Below are positions 29,855 through 38,281 of a stretch of 64,000 nt of DNA, piece by piece; positions within the stretch are counted from its first letter, which is position 1; the number at the start of each line of letters is the position of its first letter. The notes under the pieces were generated by a model. The model searched no databases and was not told the DNA's origin. It saw only the letters and a list, made by a program, of their open reading frames with translations. The stretch spans positions 186,001-250,000 of the forward strand of contig NZ_JAMXQS010000004.1 in the NCBI RefSeq assembly GCF_024053505.1, read 5' to 3'. This DNA comes from Mesorhizobium liriopis. GTDB taxonomy: Bacteria; Pseudomonadota; Alphaproteobacteria; Rhizobiales; Rhizobiaceae. The position numbers and the translations under genes were made by a program.

Positions 29855-32203
29855 ATGAACAAGCATGCGAGCGACCTCAAGCCCGAAAAGATCGTCGGCG
29901 GTGTCGCCACCGATCAGCGCCATGAATCCGCGCACAAGCATGTGTCCGGCACCGCAGTCTATATCGACGATATCCCTGAACCCGCCGGCACGCTGCATGG
30001 CTGTCTGGGCCTGTCCACCGTTGCCCATGGCCGCATCCGTGCGATGGATCTTTCCGCGGTTCGTGCCGCGCCCGGCGTTGTCGCGGTGCTCACCGCTGCA
30101 GATGTGCCCGGCGAGAACGACATCTCGCCCACCGGCCGCCATGACGAACCGATCCTCACCGACGAGCTCGTGCAGTTCTTCGGCCAGCCCGTCTTTTGTG
30201 TGATCGCCGAAACCCGCGACCAGGCGCGACGGGCCACGCTGAAGGCCGAGATGACTTATGAGGAGCTGTCCTTCACCGTCGATATCGGTGCGCTCGATCC
30301 TCTCAACGACAAGCTCGTCACGCCACCGCTGACGCTGAAGCGCGGCGAGGCGGGAGAGGCGATCAGGCAATCACCCCACCGCATCAAGGGCCGGATGCGC
30401 GTGGGCGGGCAGGACCATTTCTACCTCGAAGGCCATATCGCGATGGCCATCCCCGGCGAAGATGGCGACGTGGCCGTCCACTCCTCGACCCAGCACCCGA
30501 GCGAAGTGCAGCACATGGTCAGCCATGCGCTGGGCGTACCCTCGCATGCGGTCACAGTCGAAGTGCGGCGTATGGGCGGCGGATTCGGCGGCAAGGAAAC
30601 GCAGTCGAACCTGTTCGCCGCACTCGCAGCCATCGCGGCCAGGAAGCTCGGTCGCGCGGTGAAGATCAGGCCCGACCGTGACGATGACATGAAGGCCACC
30701 GGCAAGCGGCATGACTTCCTGATCTCATACGAGGCCGGCTTCGACGATGACGGCGCCGTGCAGGGTGTCGATTTCACCTTTGCTGCCCGTTGCGGTTACT
30801 CGTCCGACCTTTCAGGCCCGGTCACCGACCGCGCGCTGTTTCACTGCGACAACACTTATTTCTGGCCAGCGGTGCGCGCGCAGTCCGCGCCGCTCTACAC
30901 CAACACCGTTTCGAACACCGCATTTCGCGGCTTCGGCGGACCGCAGGGCATGGTGGGTGCGGAGCGGGTGATCGAGGAAGTCGCCTTCGCGCTGGGCAAG
31001 GACCCGCTCGAAATCCGCAAGCGGAATTTCTACAGTACGACCACGCGCAATGTGACGCCCTATCACCAGACGGTGGAAGACAACATCATCGAGCGTCTGG
31101 TCTCCGAACTCGAAGCGGACGCCGAATACTGGCGCCGCCGCCGCACGATCCAGGCCTTCAACGCCAACAGCCGCGTGGTCAAGCGGGGCTTGGCGCTGAC
31201 GCCGGTCAAGTTCGGCATCTCGTTCACGGCGACGCATTACAATCAGGCCGGCGCGCTCGTGCATGTCTATACCGACGGATCGGTGCATCTGAACCATGGC
31301 GGCACGGAGATGGGGCAGGGGCTCTATCTCAAGGTCGCCCAGGTGGTGGCCGAAGAGTTCCAGATCGACCTTTCCAACGTGAAGGTCACGGCGACCTCGA
31401 CCGGCAAGGTGCCGAACACCTCGGCCACCGCCGCCTCGTCGGGCTCGGACCTCAACGGCATGGCCGCGCAGAACGCGGCGCAGCAGATCAAGGCGCGGCT
31501 GGTCGATTTCGCGGCCGAGAAATTTTCGGTGCCGGCGGATCAGGTCGTTTTCCTGCCCAACCGGGTGCGCGTGGGAAATCAGGAGTTCACCTTCGCCGAC
31601 TTCGTGCGCCAGGCCTATATGGCCCGCGTCCAGCTTTCGGCGGCTGGTTTCTACAAGACGCCCAAGATTCATTGGGACCGTGACAAGGGGCAGGGCCGCC
31701 CGTTCTACTATTTCGCCTATGGCGCGGCCTGCTCGGAAGTTTCGATCGACACGCTGACCGGAGAATATGTGGTCGAGCGGGTCGATGTGCTGCACGATGC
31801 CGGGCGCTCGCTCAACCGCGCCATCGATCTCGGCCAGATCGAAGGCGGGTTCGTGCAGGGCATGGGCTGGCTGACCACGGAAGAACTCTGGTGGGACGAG
31901 CGCGGTCGTTTGCGGACCCATGCGCCTTCGACCTACAAGATCCCGCTCGCCTCGGACCGGCCAAAGATTTTCAACGTGAAGCTGGCGGAATGGCCGGAAA
32001 ATGCCGAGCCTTCGATCCACCGTTCGAAGGCCGTTGGCGAGCCACCATTCCCACTCGCGATCTCGGTGCTGCATGCGCTGTCGGATGCGGTGGCGAGCGT
32101 TGCCGATCACCGCATCTTCCCCGACCTCGACGCCCCGGCAACCCCGGAGCGTGTGCTGATGGCGGTGGAACGCCTCAAGCGGAAAGCGAAAAGCCTCGCC
32201 TAA
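29855..32203 (+). CDS. xdhB: Xanthine dehydrogenase molybdopterin-binding subunit
   Basis: The product is 782 residues and carries the molybdenum active site that oxidises hypoxanthine and xanthine to urate. The sequence shows the family's VRRMGGGFGGKE, FRGFGGPQGM, NHGGTEMGQGLYLKV and the substrate-activating Glu near the C-terminus in SKAVGEPPF. Length and order are those of bacterial XdhB. It ends the operon. Its stop codon abuts the stop of the convergent DUF882 gene, and no terminator is visible. Confidence 0.97.
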   Translation: MNKHASDLKPEKIVGGVATDQRHESAHKHVSGTAVYIDDIPEPAGTLHGCLGLSTVAHGRIRAMDLSAVRAAPGVVAVLTAADVPGENDISPTGRHDEPILTDELVQFFGQPVFCVIAETRDQARRATLKAEMTYEELSFTVDIGALDPLNDKLVTPPLTLKRGEAGEAIRQSPHRIKGRMRVGGQDHFYLEGHIAMAIPGEDGDVAVHSSTQHPSEVQHMVSHALGVPSHAVTVEVRRMGGGFGGKETQSNLFAALAAIAARKLGRAVKIRPDRDDDMKATGKRHDFLISYEAGFDDDGAVQGVDFTFAARCGYSSDLSGPVTDRALFHCDNTYFWPAVRAQSAPLYTNTVSNTAFRGFGGPQGMVGAERVIEEVAFALGKDPLEIRKRNFYSTTTRNVTPYHQTVEDNIIERLVSELEADAEYWRRRRTIQAFNANSRVVKRGLALTPVKFGISFTATHYNQAGALVHVYTDGSVHLNHGGTEMGQGLYLKVAQVVAEEFQIDLSNVKVTATSTGKVPNTSATAASSGSDLNGMAAQNAAQQIKARLVDFAAEKFSVPADQVVFLPNRVRVGNQEFTFADFVRQAYMARVQLSAAGFYKTPKIHWDRDKGQGRPFYYFAYGAACSEVSIDTLTGEYVVERVDVLHDAGRSLNRAIDLGQIEGGFVQGMGWLTTEELWWDERGRLRTHAPSTYKIPLASDRPKIFNVKLAEWPENAEPSIHRSKAVGEPPFPLAISVLHALSDAVASVADHRIFPDLDAPATPERVLMAVERLKRKAKSLA

Positions 32204-34063
32204 TTACTCGAAGCGCGCAGCAGGCAGGAAGTTGACGGCCTTGCCCGAGAAGCGATTGGCGTCGGCCTGCATGGCGCGGTCCTTGGTGAAGCCCGCGAGA
32301 TAGACGCTGGCGGGCGACTTCCGCGCGTTGGAGGCGTCGAAGGCCACACGAGCCTGACTGGTTGCCACGCCCTTCTCGCCGTTCAGCGCCCAGCGTGAAG
32401 AAGCGGGAGCCAGGGCAACCGCCTTCGCCTTGACCTCAGGCCTCGCATCCTTGCGCGACAGGCGGTGCGACTTCGCCGTCGATTTCGGCGCGAAGACCGC
32501 GGCAACCTCGGTGGGTTTTGGCTGCATCACAGCCGGGGCAATGGCAGCGGGCGCAGCTGCCGCGATCCGCGCCGCTGGCTGCATCTCTTCTGCGGGACGC
32601 GAAGCAGGCAGCGGCGATGCGAGAATGTCCGCCATCTTCTGCTGGGTCTGCTCGGATTCGGCCAGCGCGGTCAGAACGCTGGCGTTCTCGGCGACAGGCT
32701 CGTTCGGACGCCAGGAGGGTAGGGGTGCGGCGCCGTTGAACCCGGATGACTGCTCTTGCGGCTCGCTCTGTGCGAGGAGCGCGGTCATTTCGGCAGCCGG
32801 CGTGGTTTCGCTCGGCTCGCGGGCCGCGAAGGCCGGGAGCGGGATGCTTCGCGGGGAAAGAGACGCAAGAACCGAAGCCGGGGTCTGGGCCACAGGTGCC
32901 TCGTCCTGCACCATCGGAATCGGCGCGCGGTTGGCTTCCTCGGGCGACAGCACCTGGAAGGGCATGCGCTCGGGTGTCGGGGCTGCGGCGACGAGAGCCG
33001 GCTCGGCAACCTCCTCGCGCGGCGCGGGAGCGGGCGCCGGGGCGCGAGCCGGTACTGGCTCAACCTCCGCCTCGGGTTCGGCTAAAGTCTCCACAGGCGC
33101 AGGCTGAGGCTCAGGCTGGGCGACGGGCTTGGCCGGCGCGCGGCGCGGCGTCACGGCCATGCGTGGCGATGTCTCGCGGGCGCTGCTGCTGTCTGCATCG
33201 TCCGCGTCGGCTTCGCCCTCATCACCACCGCCGAAGAGTGCGGCCAGAAGGCCACGGCGCTTCTTCGTGTCGCCGCCCGATGAAGCGCTCGCAATGGCGA
33301 GGGCTCCTGCACTTTCGCGGCTCTTGTAGGAGGCCAGGGCCTGCTCGAAGCCCGGCAACGGCTTGCCGTCTGACGGCACGTGGAGGGTCTTGCCGTTGGG
33401 GAACAGCGCGACCAGTTCCGAACGCTTCATCTTGGGCCAGTGGCGCACATTGCCCACATCGAAATGCACGAAGGGAGAGCCGGAGGTGGGATAGTAGCCG
33501 ACGCCGCCGCCCTGCATCTTGAGGCCGATCTCGCGCAGGGTCTTCAGCTTGACGCCGGGAATGTAGAAATCCATCGCCTTGCCAAGCATATGCTGGCTCT
33601 TCTTCGCCACGCCCGTCTTGCGCGAGCGGCCGCGCAGCATGTTGTTGGTGGCTGGCGAGCGGTAGGCGGAAACAACCGTGATGTAGTTGCTGGAACCCGT
33701 CTGCCGGTAGGCTTCCCACACCAGATCGAGCAGGCGCGGGTCCATCTTGGTGGGTTCGTTGCGACGCCAGTCGCGCAGGATGTTGTTGATCCTTTTGAGG
33801 CCCGCCGCATCGTATCGACCATTGCGCTTGAAGACGATCTCGTCCTTCTCGCCCGTATGGATGAAGTGCAGCTTCAGCGAGCGTGTCTCCGCGGAGGCGT
33901 CCTCCGCCGTCATGAACAGCGCGCCGAGAACGGCGAGGAACGGAGCGAGCAGGCGAAGCGAAAGAGGCTTCCGGCCTATCCAGGAGTGGTGCGCCACAGC
34001 GGATGCGAACAAAACGGAGCCTGCCTCTTGTTGCTGTCGCGCAACAGATGGAGCGCGCGACAC
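32204..34063 (-). CDS. DUF882/peptidase M15-like murein hydrolase-type protein
   Basis: The frame gives 619 residues from a GTG at 34063; GTG codons further in would also work, and the N-terminus is unsure. Residues about 32-58 are an uncleaved or cleavable signal segment. Residues about 62-212 match DUF882 (MepK/YcbK type), with SAYRSPATNNML and zinc-ligand-like His158 and Asp165 (SQHMLGKAMDFYIPG) and His200 (FVHFDVG). Such proteins cleave peptide cross-links in murein. The last 380 residues are Ala/Pro/Glu-rich low complexity and may reach through the periplasm. Much longer than the E. coli protein (about 180 residues). Confidence 0.85.
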   Translation of the reverse strand: MSRAPSVARQQQEAGSVLFASAVAHHSWIGRKPLSLRLLAPFLAVLGALFMTAEDASAETRSLKLHFIHTGEKDEIVFKRNGRYDAAGLKRINNILRDWRRNEPTKMDPRLLDLVWEAYRQTGSSNYITVVSAYRSPATNNMLRGRSRKTGVAKKSQHMLGKAMDFYIPGVKLKTLREIGLKMQGGGVGYYPTSGSPFVHFDVGNVRHWPKMKRSELVALFPNGKTLHVPSDGKPLPGFEQALASYKSRESAGALAIASASSGGDTKKRRGLLAALFGGGDEGEADADDADSSSARETSPRMAVTPRRAPAKPVAQPEPQPAPVETLAEPEAEVEPVPARAPAPAPAPREEVAEPALVAAAPTPERMPFQVLSPEEANRAPIPMVQDEAPVAQTPASVLASLSPRSIPLPAFAAREPSETTPAAEMTALLAQSEPQEQSSGFNGAAPLPSWRPNEPVAENASVLTALAESEQTQQKMADILASPLPASRPAEEMQPAARIAAAAPAAIAPAVMQPKPTEVAAVFAPKSTAKSHRLSRKDARPEVKAKAVALAPASSRWALNGEKGVATSQARVAFDASNARKSPASVYLAGFTKDRAMQADANRFSGKAVNFLPAARFE

Positions 34064-34225
34064 TTGGAGCCGGCATCATCCAACGGGTTGGTTAATGCTT
34101 CCCTTCGGCGGCGCTCTTTTTGACGCTCGAAGCCGTTTCTGTCCACCCCATATGCACAATTGAAGAGGGCGCAGGGCTTCTCCAGCCCCACGCCCCATAA
34201 ACACCATCAGCTGCAGCTCTTCGTT

Positions 34226-35812
34226 TCAGGCAGTCATTGCCTGCTGTTTCGCCATCAGCTTCTGATAGATGCCGCCATACCGCCGGGCCGATTGCAACCA
34301 GTTCGGTGGACGCTTCATCGCCTTGCGCCGCATCTCGGCCAGTTTCTTCTTGGAACCGAAACTATCGAACGCACGGCGCACGCCGTCCATCAAACCGTTC
34401 TTGGAAAGCTCCGAGAAGAGAAAGCCTGTTTCACCGTCCTGGATCGTATCGACCAGCCCGCCGGTGCGATAGGCGACAGGCAGCGAACCGTAGCGCTGCG
34501 CGTACATCTGGCTCAAACCGCAGGGCTCGAAGCGCGAGGGCATGAGCAGAAAGTCGCTGCCGGCATAAAGGGTGCGCGCCTCCGCCTCGTCGAAGCCGAC
34601 GCGAACGCCGACCTGGCCCGGATGACGCTCCGCGAGTTCGGTCAAGGCACTCTCGAAACGGCCTTCGCCGGTCCCGGTCACCGCGATTTGTCCGCCTTGA
34701 GCCACGATGTCCTCGGCGGTTTCCAGTACGAGATCGATGCCCTTCTGGTGCACGAGCCGCGAAATGATGGCGAAGAGTGGTCCACGTGAGATTGCGAGCT
34801 TGAAGAGATCGCGCGATTCCACGGTATTGGCCCGCCGTGCCTTTGCATCGTTCTCGTCGAAGCGTCCCGCCAGCAGCGGGTCGCGCTTGGGGTCCCAACT
34901 GTCATCGATGCCATTGACGATGCCCGTCAGACGGTGCTCGCGGGCACGGGTCTGCAGCAGGCCCTCGAGCCCACAACCATGTTCGGCGGTCGTGATCTCA
35001 TGCGCATAGGTCTTGGAGACCGTCGTCACATGCGTCGCATAGAAAAGACCGGTCTTCAGGAACGAGAGTTGACCGTGAAATTCGACGCCGTCCATCCGGA
35101 AAGCGTGGTCGGGAATGCCCAGCGCCGAGAGGCGGCTGCGCTCGAACAGGCCCTGATAGGCAAGGTTGTGCACCGTGATCAGCGTCGGCATCGTTTCGCC
35201 GCGCCATGCGAGATAGCCGGGCGCGAGGGCCGAAGGCCAATCGTTCACATGCAGAAGCTCGGGCTTCCAGTCGAGATCCCCCACTCCGGACGCGATCTCG
35301 GCCGCAGCCAGTCCGAGCCGTGCGAAGCGGATGTCGTTATCCTTCCAGTCCTCGCCATTCTCATCGAGATAGGGCGTACCATCGCGCTCGTAGAGCTCGG
35401 GCGCGAGCACGACATAGACGACGAGACCGTCTGCCATGTCGATGCGCCCGATCTCGCAGGCGGGCAGACCCGCAAAGGCAGGGATGCTTGCGACAGGATG
35501 GACCACGCGACCACTCGTCACCTGCCGATAGCCGGGGATGAGAACGCGAATGTCATGTGTCTGGCGCAGGGCACGGGGCAGGGCGGCGGAGACCTCGCCA
35601 AGGCCGCCGGCCTTCACGAAGTCGGCGATTTCGGAGGTGACGAACAGCAGCTTCGGCGGTCGTTCGTCGTCGGGCTGGAGCCGATGAGGGAGTGGGGAGT
35701 TCGTATGGAAGAATGAAGAAGCGGCCGTGGCGACTTCAAAGCCTTGGCCGGTCCGATCAAGTAAATGCACTGCAACCTCGCGCCCTAGGTCCGAGCACGG
35801 GATTTCACGCAA
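34226..35812 (-). CDS. glgA: Glycogen/starch synthase, ADP-glucose type
   Basis: The frame gives 528 residues from a TTG at 35812; homology to GlgA starts only at about residue 54 (PKLLFVTSEIADFVKAGGLGEVSAALP), so either the N-terminus is extended or another weak start is used. GlgA is a GT5 retaining glucosyltransferase that adds glucose from ADP-glucose to alpha-1,4-glucan. Visible motifs are the ADP-glucose Lys in KAGGL (KTGGL in E. coli), HVNDWPSAL, RLVHQKGIDL and PSRFEPCGLSQMYAQRYG. None of glgB, glgC, glgP or glgX is nearby, so it is an orphan. The divergent KAGGL form suggests a second GlgA type. Confidence 0.9.
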   Translation of the reverse strand: MREIPCSDLGREVAVHLLDRTGQGFEVATAASSFFHTNSPLPHRLQPDDERPPKLLFVTSEIADFVKAGGLGEVSAALPRALRQTHDIRVLIPGYRQVTSGRVVHPVASIPAFAGLPACEIGRIDMADGLVVYVVLAPELYERDGTPYLDENGEDWKDNDIRFARLGLAAAEIASGVGDLDWKPELLHVNDWPSALAPGYLAWRGETMPTLITVHNLAYQGLFERSRLSALGIPDHAFRMDGVEFHGQLSFLKTGLFYATHVTTVSKTYAHEITTAEHGCGLEGLLQTRAREHRLTGIVNGIDDSWDPKRDPLLAGRFDENDAKARRANTVESRDLFKLAISRGPLFAIISRLVHQKGIDLVLETAEDIVAQGGQIAVTGTGEGRFESALTELAERHPGQVGVRVGFDEAEARTLYAGSDFLLMPSRFEPCGLSQMYAQRYGSLPVAYRTGGLVDTIQDGETGFLFSELSKNGLMDGVRRAFDSFGSKKKLAEMRRKAMKRPPNWLQSARRYGGIYQKLMAKQQAMTA

Positions 35813-35902
35813 GCATCAATGCTTACCCATTCGACCCCCGCCGGACCGGTCATGTGGCGAAGTGCTGGGCCGAGGAAAGGTTCCATATTATTTTCGACGC
35901 TG

Positions 35903-35937
35903 CGAAAAAATTCCTGCGGCGCAGTCAAAGCCGCAGG
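35903..35937 (-). terminator. Intrinsic terminator after the VOC/DUF1428/PhnB-like cassette
   Basis: On the minus strand CCTGCGGC and GCCGCAGG (35930-35937 with 35913-35920) form an 8-bp stem with a 9-base loop, followed by AATTTTTTCG. It separates the cassette from glgA downstream. Confidence 0.85.
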
Positions 35938-35972
35938 ATTATCCTGCAATCCGACCCTTCGGCAGGGATTTC

Positions 35973-36446
35973 TCACCCGCCAAAAGCGCGCTCCAACGCG
36001 GCGATATCGAACTTCACCATTTGCAGCATGGCCTCGGCAACGCGTCTGGCGCGCGTCTGATCCTCATCGCTCATCATCTCGATGATCTTCGAGGGTACGA
36101 TCTGCCAGGAGACCCCGTAACGGTCCTTCAGCCAGCCGCATTGCTCGACCGTGCCGCCCTCGCCGAGCGCGTCCCAGAGACGGTCGATCTCTTCTTGCGT
36201 GTCGCAGTTCACCGTCAGCGAGATCGCGTGGTTGAACGGGTCGAGTTTCCCCGCTTCCATGGCAAAGAAGGGCTGTCCCATCAGAGTGAAGTTGATCATC
36301 TTGACGCTGCCGGGCGGTCCACTCGGCGTTTCGGCTGCGAGTGTGCCAATCAGATCGACGTGGGAATTAGGGAGCAGCGAGACGTAGAAATTCACCGCCT
36401 CCTCGACATCCTTCTCGAACCAGAGCGATGTGACGATCTTCTCCAT
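35973..36446 (-). CDS. PhnB-like VOC superfamily protein
   Basis: The product is 157 residues from the ATG at 36446, which overlaps the stop of the upstream gene by one base (TGATG). It matches the PhnB/3-demethylubiquinone-methyltransferase-like branch of the glyoxalase fold (PF06983): TSLWFEKDVEEAVNFYVSLLPNS, INFTLMGQPFFAMEAG, then CGWLKDRYGVSWQIVPS and a C-terminal helix ARRVAEAMLQMVKFDIAALERA. Despite older names it is not a methyltransferase; its chemistry is unknown. It is last in a three-gene cassette. Confidence 0.88.
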   Translation of the reverse strand: MEKIVTSLWFEKDVEEAVNFYVSLLPNSHVDLIGTLAAETPSGPPGSVKMINFTLMGQPFFAMEAGKLDPFNHAISLTVNCDTQEEIDRLWDALGEGGTVEQCGWLKDRYGVSWQIVPSKIIEMMSDEDQTRARRVAEAMLQMVKFDIAALERAFGG

Positions 36447-36805
36447 CACGCTTCACCCGTATCGAGGATGGCGTCGAAGCCGCCATAGATCATGCGCTTT
36501 CCGTCGAACGGCATCTCGCCGAACGCTTCCATGCGCGGATCGCTCATCATCTTCTGGTGCCCGGCATCGCGCACCTCCTTGGATGGCCATTCGATCCAGG
36601 CGAAGACCACCGTTTCGCCGTCCTCCAGCTTGACCGAGCCCTGGAAATCCGTGGTCTTGCCCTTGGGCACGTCATTGCCCCAGCATTCGACCACGCGCAG
36701 CGCGCCGAACTCCTTGAAAAGTTCGGAAGCCTTGCGGGCATGCTCGCGGTAGGTTTCCTTGTTGGCGGTCGGCACAGGGGCAACGAAGCCGTCGATGAAG
36801 CTCAT
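36446..36805 (-). CDS. DUF1428 domain protein
   Basis: The product is 119 residues from the ATG at 36805, preceded by GAGGAAAG. It matches DUF1428, a small ferredoxin-like-fold family: MSFIDGFVAPVPTANKETY at the start, VECWGNDVPKGKTTDFQGSVK, FAWIEWPSKEVRDAGHQKMM and KRMIYGGFDAIL. Function is unknown, though the fold is that of Dabb-type dimeric stress or monooxygenase-like proteins. It sits between two VOC-fold genes, so the cassette is three small alpha/beta-barrel-type proteins. Confidence 0.9.
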   Translation of the reverse strand: MSFIDGFVAPVPTANKETYREHARKASELFKEFGALRVVECWGNDVPKGKTTDFQGSVKLEDGETVVFAWIEWPSKEVRDAGHQKMMSDPRMEAFGEMPFDGKRMIYGGFDAILDTGEA

Positions 36806-36834
36806 GGTCTTTCCTCCTCTCTGAATGGTTTGGA

Positions 36835-37266
36835 TCAGGCGGCGGACTGTTCGCCGAAGGCTTTCATGGCAGCGTCCAAATCCATCCACATCACTTCCCA
36901 GACATGGCCGTCCGGATCCTCGAAGGAGCGGCCATACATGAAGCCGTAGTCCTGCTGCGGGCTATGGTCGGCCACTCCGCCGGATTTCGCGGCGTCGCTC
37001 ACCATGGCATCCACGCCTTCGCGATCGTCGGCCGAGATGCAAAGCAGGACCTGCGCCGTTTCATGGGCATCCGCGATGCCTCTTGGCGTAAACGAAGAGA
37101 ACTTCTCATGTGTCAGAAGCATCACATGGATCGTGTCGGAGAAGACCATGCAGGCGGCCGTATCGTCCGAGAAACGCATGTCCTGCGTGGCGCCAATGCC
37201 CTTGTAAAAGGCAATCGAGCGGGAAAGATCGCTCACGGGAAGATTCACGAAAATCAGCTTCGCCAT
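36835..37266 (-). CDS. VOC family (glyoxalase-fold) protein
   Basis: The product is 143 residues, one vicinal-oxygen-chelate domain pair: LIFVNLPVSDLSRSIAFYKGIG at the start, a DDTAACMVFSDTIHVML strand, and SFEDPDGHVWEVMWMD at the end, the usual C-terminal Glu strand. It resembles the lactoylglutathione-lyase-like YdeQ/PhnB relatives more than true GlxI. A metal-binding role is likely, the substrate unknown. It is the first gene of the cassette and is divergent from the HxlR regulator, which probably controls it. Confidence 0.88.
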   Translation of the reverse strand: MAKLIFVNLPVSDLSRSIAFYKGIGATQDMRFSDDTAACMVFSDTIHVMLLTHEKFSSFTPRGIADAHETAQVLLCISADDREGVDAMVSDAAKSGGVADHSPQQDYGFMYGRSFEDPDGHVWEVMWMDLDAAMKAFGEQSAA

Positions 37267-37293
37267 TGAAAGAACTCCTCATTTCCTTGTGGC

Positions 37294-37330
37294 TTGTCTG
37301 GCATACGCGATTGAGTTATAAATATCAACT
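37294..37330 (+). promoter_or_regulatory. Predicted sigma-70 promoter for the HxlR gene, leaderless
   Basis: TTGTCT (37294-37299), a 17-base spacer and TATAAA (37317-37322) form a good promoter. The start codon is at 37331, only 8 bases after the -10 box, so transcription would begin at or next to the ATG. No ribosome site precedes the gene. The 64-bp gap must also hold the promoter for the divergent VOC cassette. Confidence 0.6.
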
Positions 37331-38020
37331 ATGAAGTCAGAAAAAATAACCAATAAGGACGGACCGTCGTTTCGCCATCTGTATGATGATGCCTGCGGAA
37401 CGGCACATGCGCTCGACCTCGTGGGCGAACGCTGGTCCCTGCTCGTCGTGCGCGAGCTTATGCTGGGGCCGCGACGGTTCAGCGACCTGCGCGGCGGATT
37501 GCCGGGCATCAGCGCCAATGTGCTGACGCAAAGGCTGGAAAGCTTGGAGGCTGCCGGCATCCTTTCCAAGCGCAAATTGCCCCCGCCTGCTGCTTCCCAG
37601 GTCTATGAGCTGACGCCTTGGGGCTATGAGGCCGAGGAGCCCATCAAGCTGCTGGGCCGCTGGGCTGCGCGTTCGCCCAATCACGATCCCAGCTTGCCGC
37701 TCAGCAATGTTTCACTGATGCTTTCCTTGCGGACGATGTTCGACCCTAGCCGGGCTAGAGGCTTCCGGGGTGTGATCGGCATGGCCTTCGGCGCTGAAAG
37801 CTTTCAGGTGACGGTCGAAGAAGGCGTTCTTTCGAATGATCGCACGGACCATGCGGCGGGCAATGCGGTATTCACCGGGAGCGCTGCCACGCTTGCCGCA
37901 GCCATCTATGGCGGTGTGCCGTTCGCAGCGCTCGAAAAGGACGGCACGCTTCGCGTCGAAGGCGACAGGGCGTTGGCTGAGCGCTTTGTCTCGCTCTTCC
38001 CCCTTCCGCCAAAAGCCTGA
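37331..38020 (+). CDS. HxlR-type transcriptional regulator with SCP2-like domain
   Basis: The product is 229 residues. The N-terminal winged helix of the HxlR family covers about 15-105 (GTAHALDLVGERWSLLVVRELMLG, FSDLRGGLPGISANVLTQRL, YELTPWG). Residues about 130-229 look like a sterol-carrier-protein-2-type ligand pocket (FTGSAATLAAAIYGGVPFAAL). Such regulators sense small or lipid-like molecules. It is divergent from the VOC/DUF1428/PhnB-like cassette, and its own promoter overlaps the shared 64-bp gap, so repression of both is likely. Confidence 0.9.
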   Translation: MKSEKITNKDGPSFRHLYDDACGTAHALDLVGERWSLLVVRELMLGPRRFSDLRGGLPGISANVLTQRLESLEAAGILSKRKLPPPAASQVYELTPWGYEAEEPIKLLGRWAARSPNHDPSLPLSNVSLMLSLRTMFDPSRARGFRGVIGMAFGAESFQVTVEEGVLSNDRTDHAAGNAVFTGSAATLAAAIYGGVPFAALEKDGTLRVEGDRALAERFVSLFPLPPKA

Positions 38021-38077
38021 GGGCTCTCGCATTCCCCAGCGGAGCGTGTTTCTCAACCATTTCACGCAAAAATCGAT

Positions 38078-38106
38078 TTGACAGGGCGACGAAAGAAATC
38101 CAACGT
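38078..38106 (+). promoter_or_regulatory. Possible promoter of the chvE operon
   Basis: A perfect -35 TTGACA (38078-38083) is followed after 17 bases by a poor -10 (CAACGT), 176 bases before the chvE start. A weak -10 would suit an activated promoter, as with GbpR-controlled chvE in Agrobacterium. No gbpR gene is adjacent here. Confidence 0.35.
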
Positions 38107-38281
38107 CCCGCCGTCCTGGCCAGAGCATCCGGGAGACCCGCGAGGGCTCACCGGAAGCCGATGAAGAGCCTTGACGCTCGGGAGAGTTCAAAACGCATGT
38201 CGCGTTCCGCGACACCCGCGCTGCCACGTCGCCAACCGAAGGCGAGGGCAGTTTGCGGCCGGTTGAACCAGGGAGTGAGAA

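Noticed and set aside
38021-38281. A divergent gbpR-like regulator of chvE
   Set aside because: The upstream gene is an HxlR-SCP2 regulator on the same strand, not LysR; no LysR gene is present.
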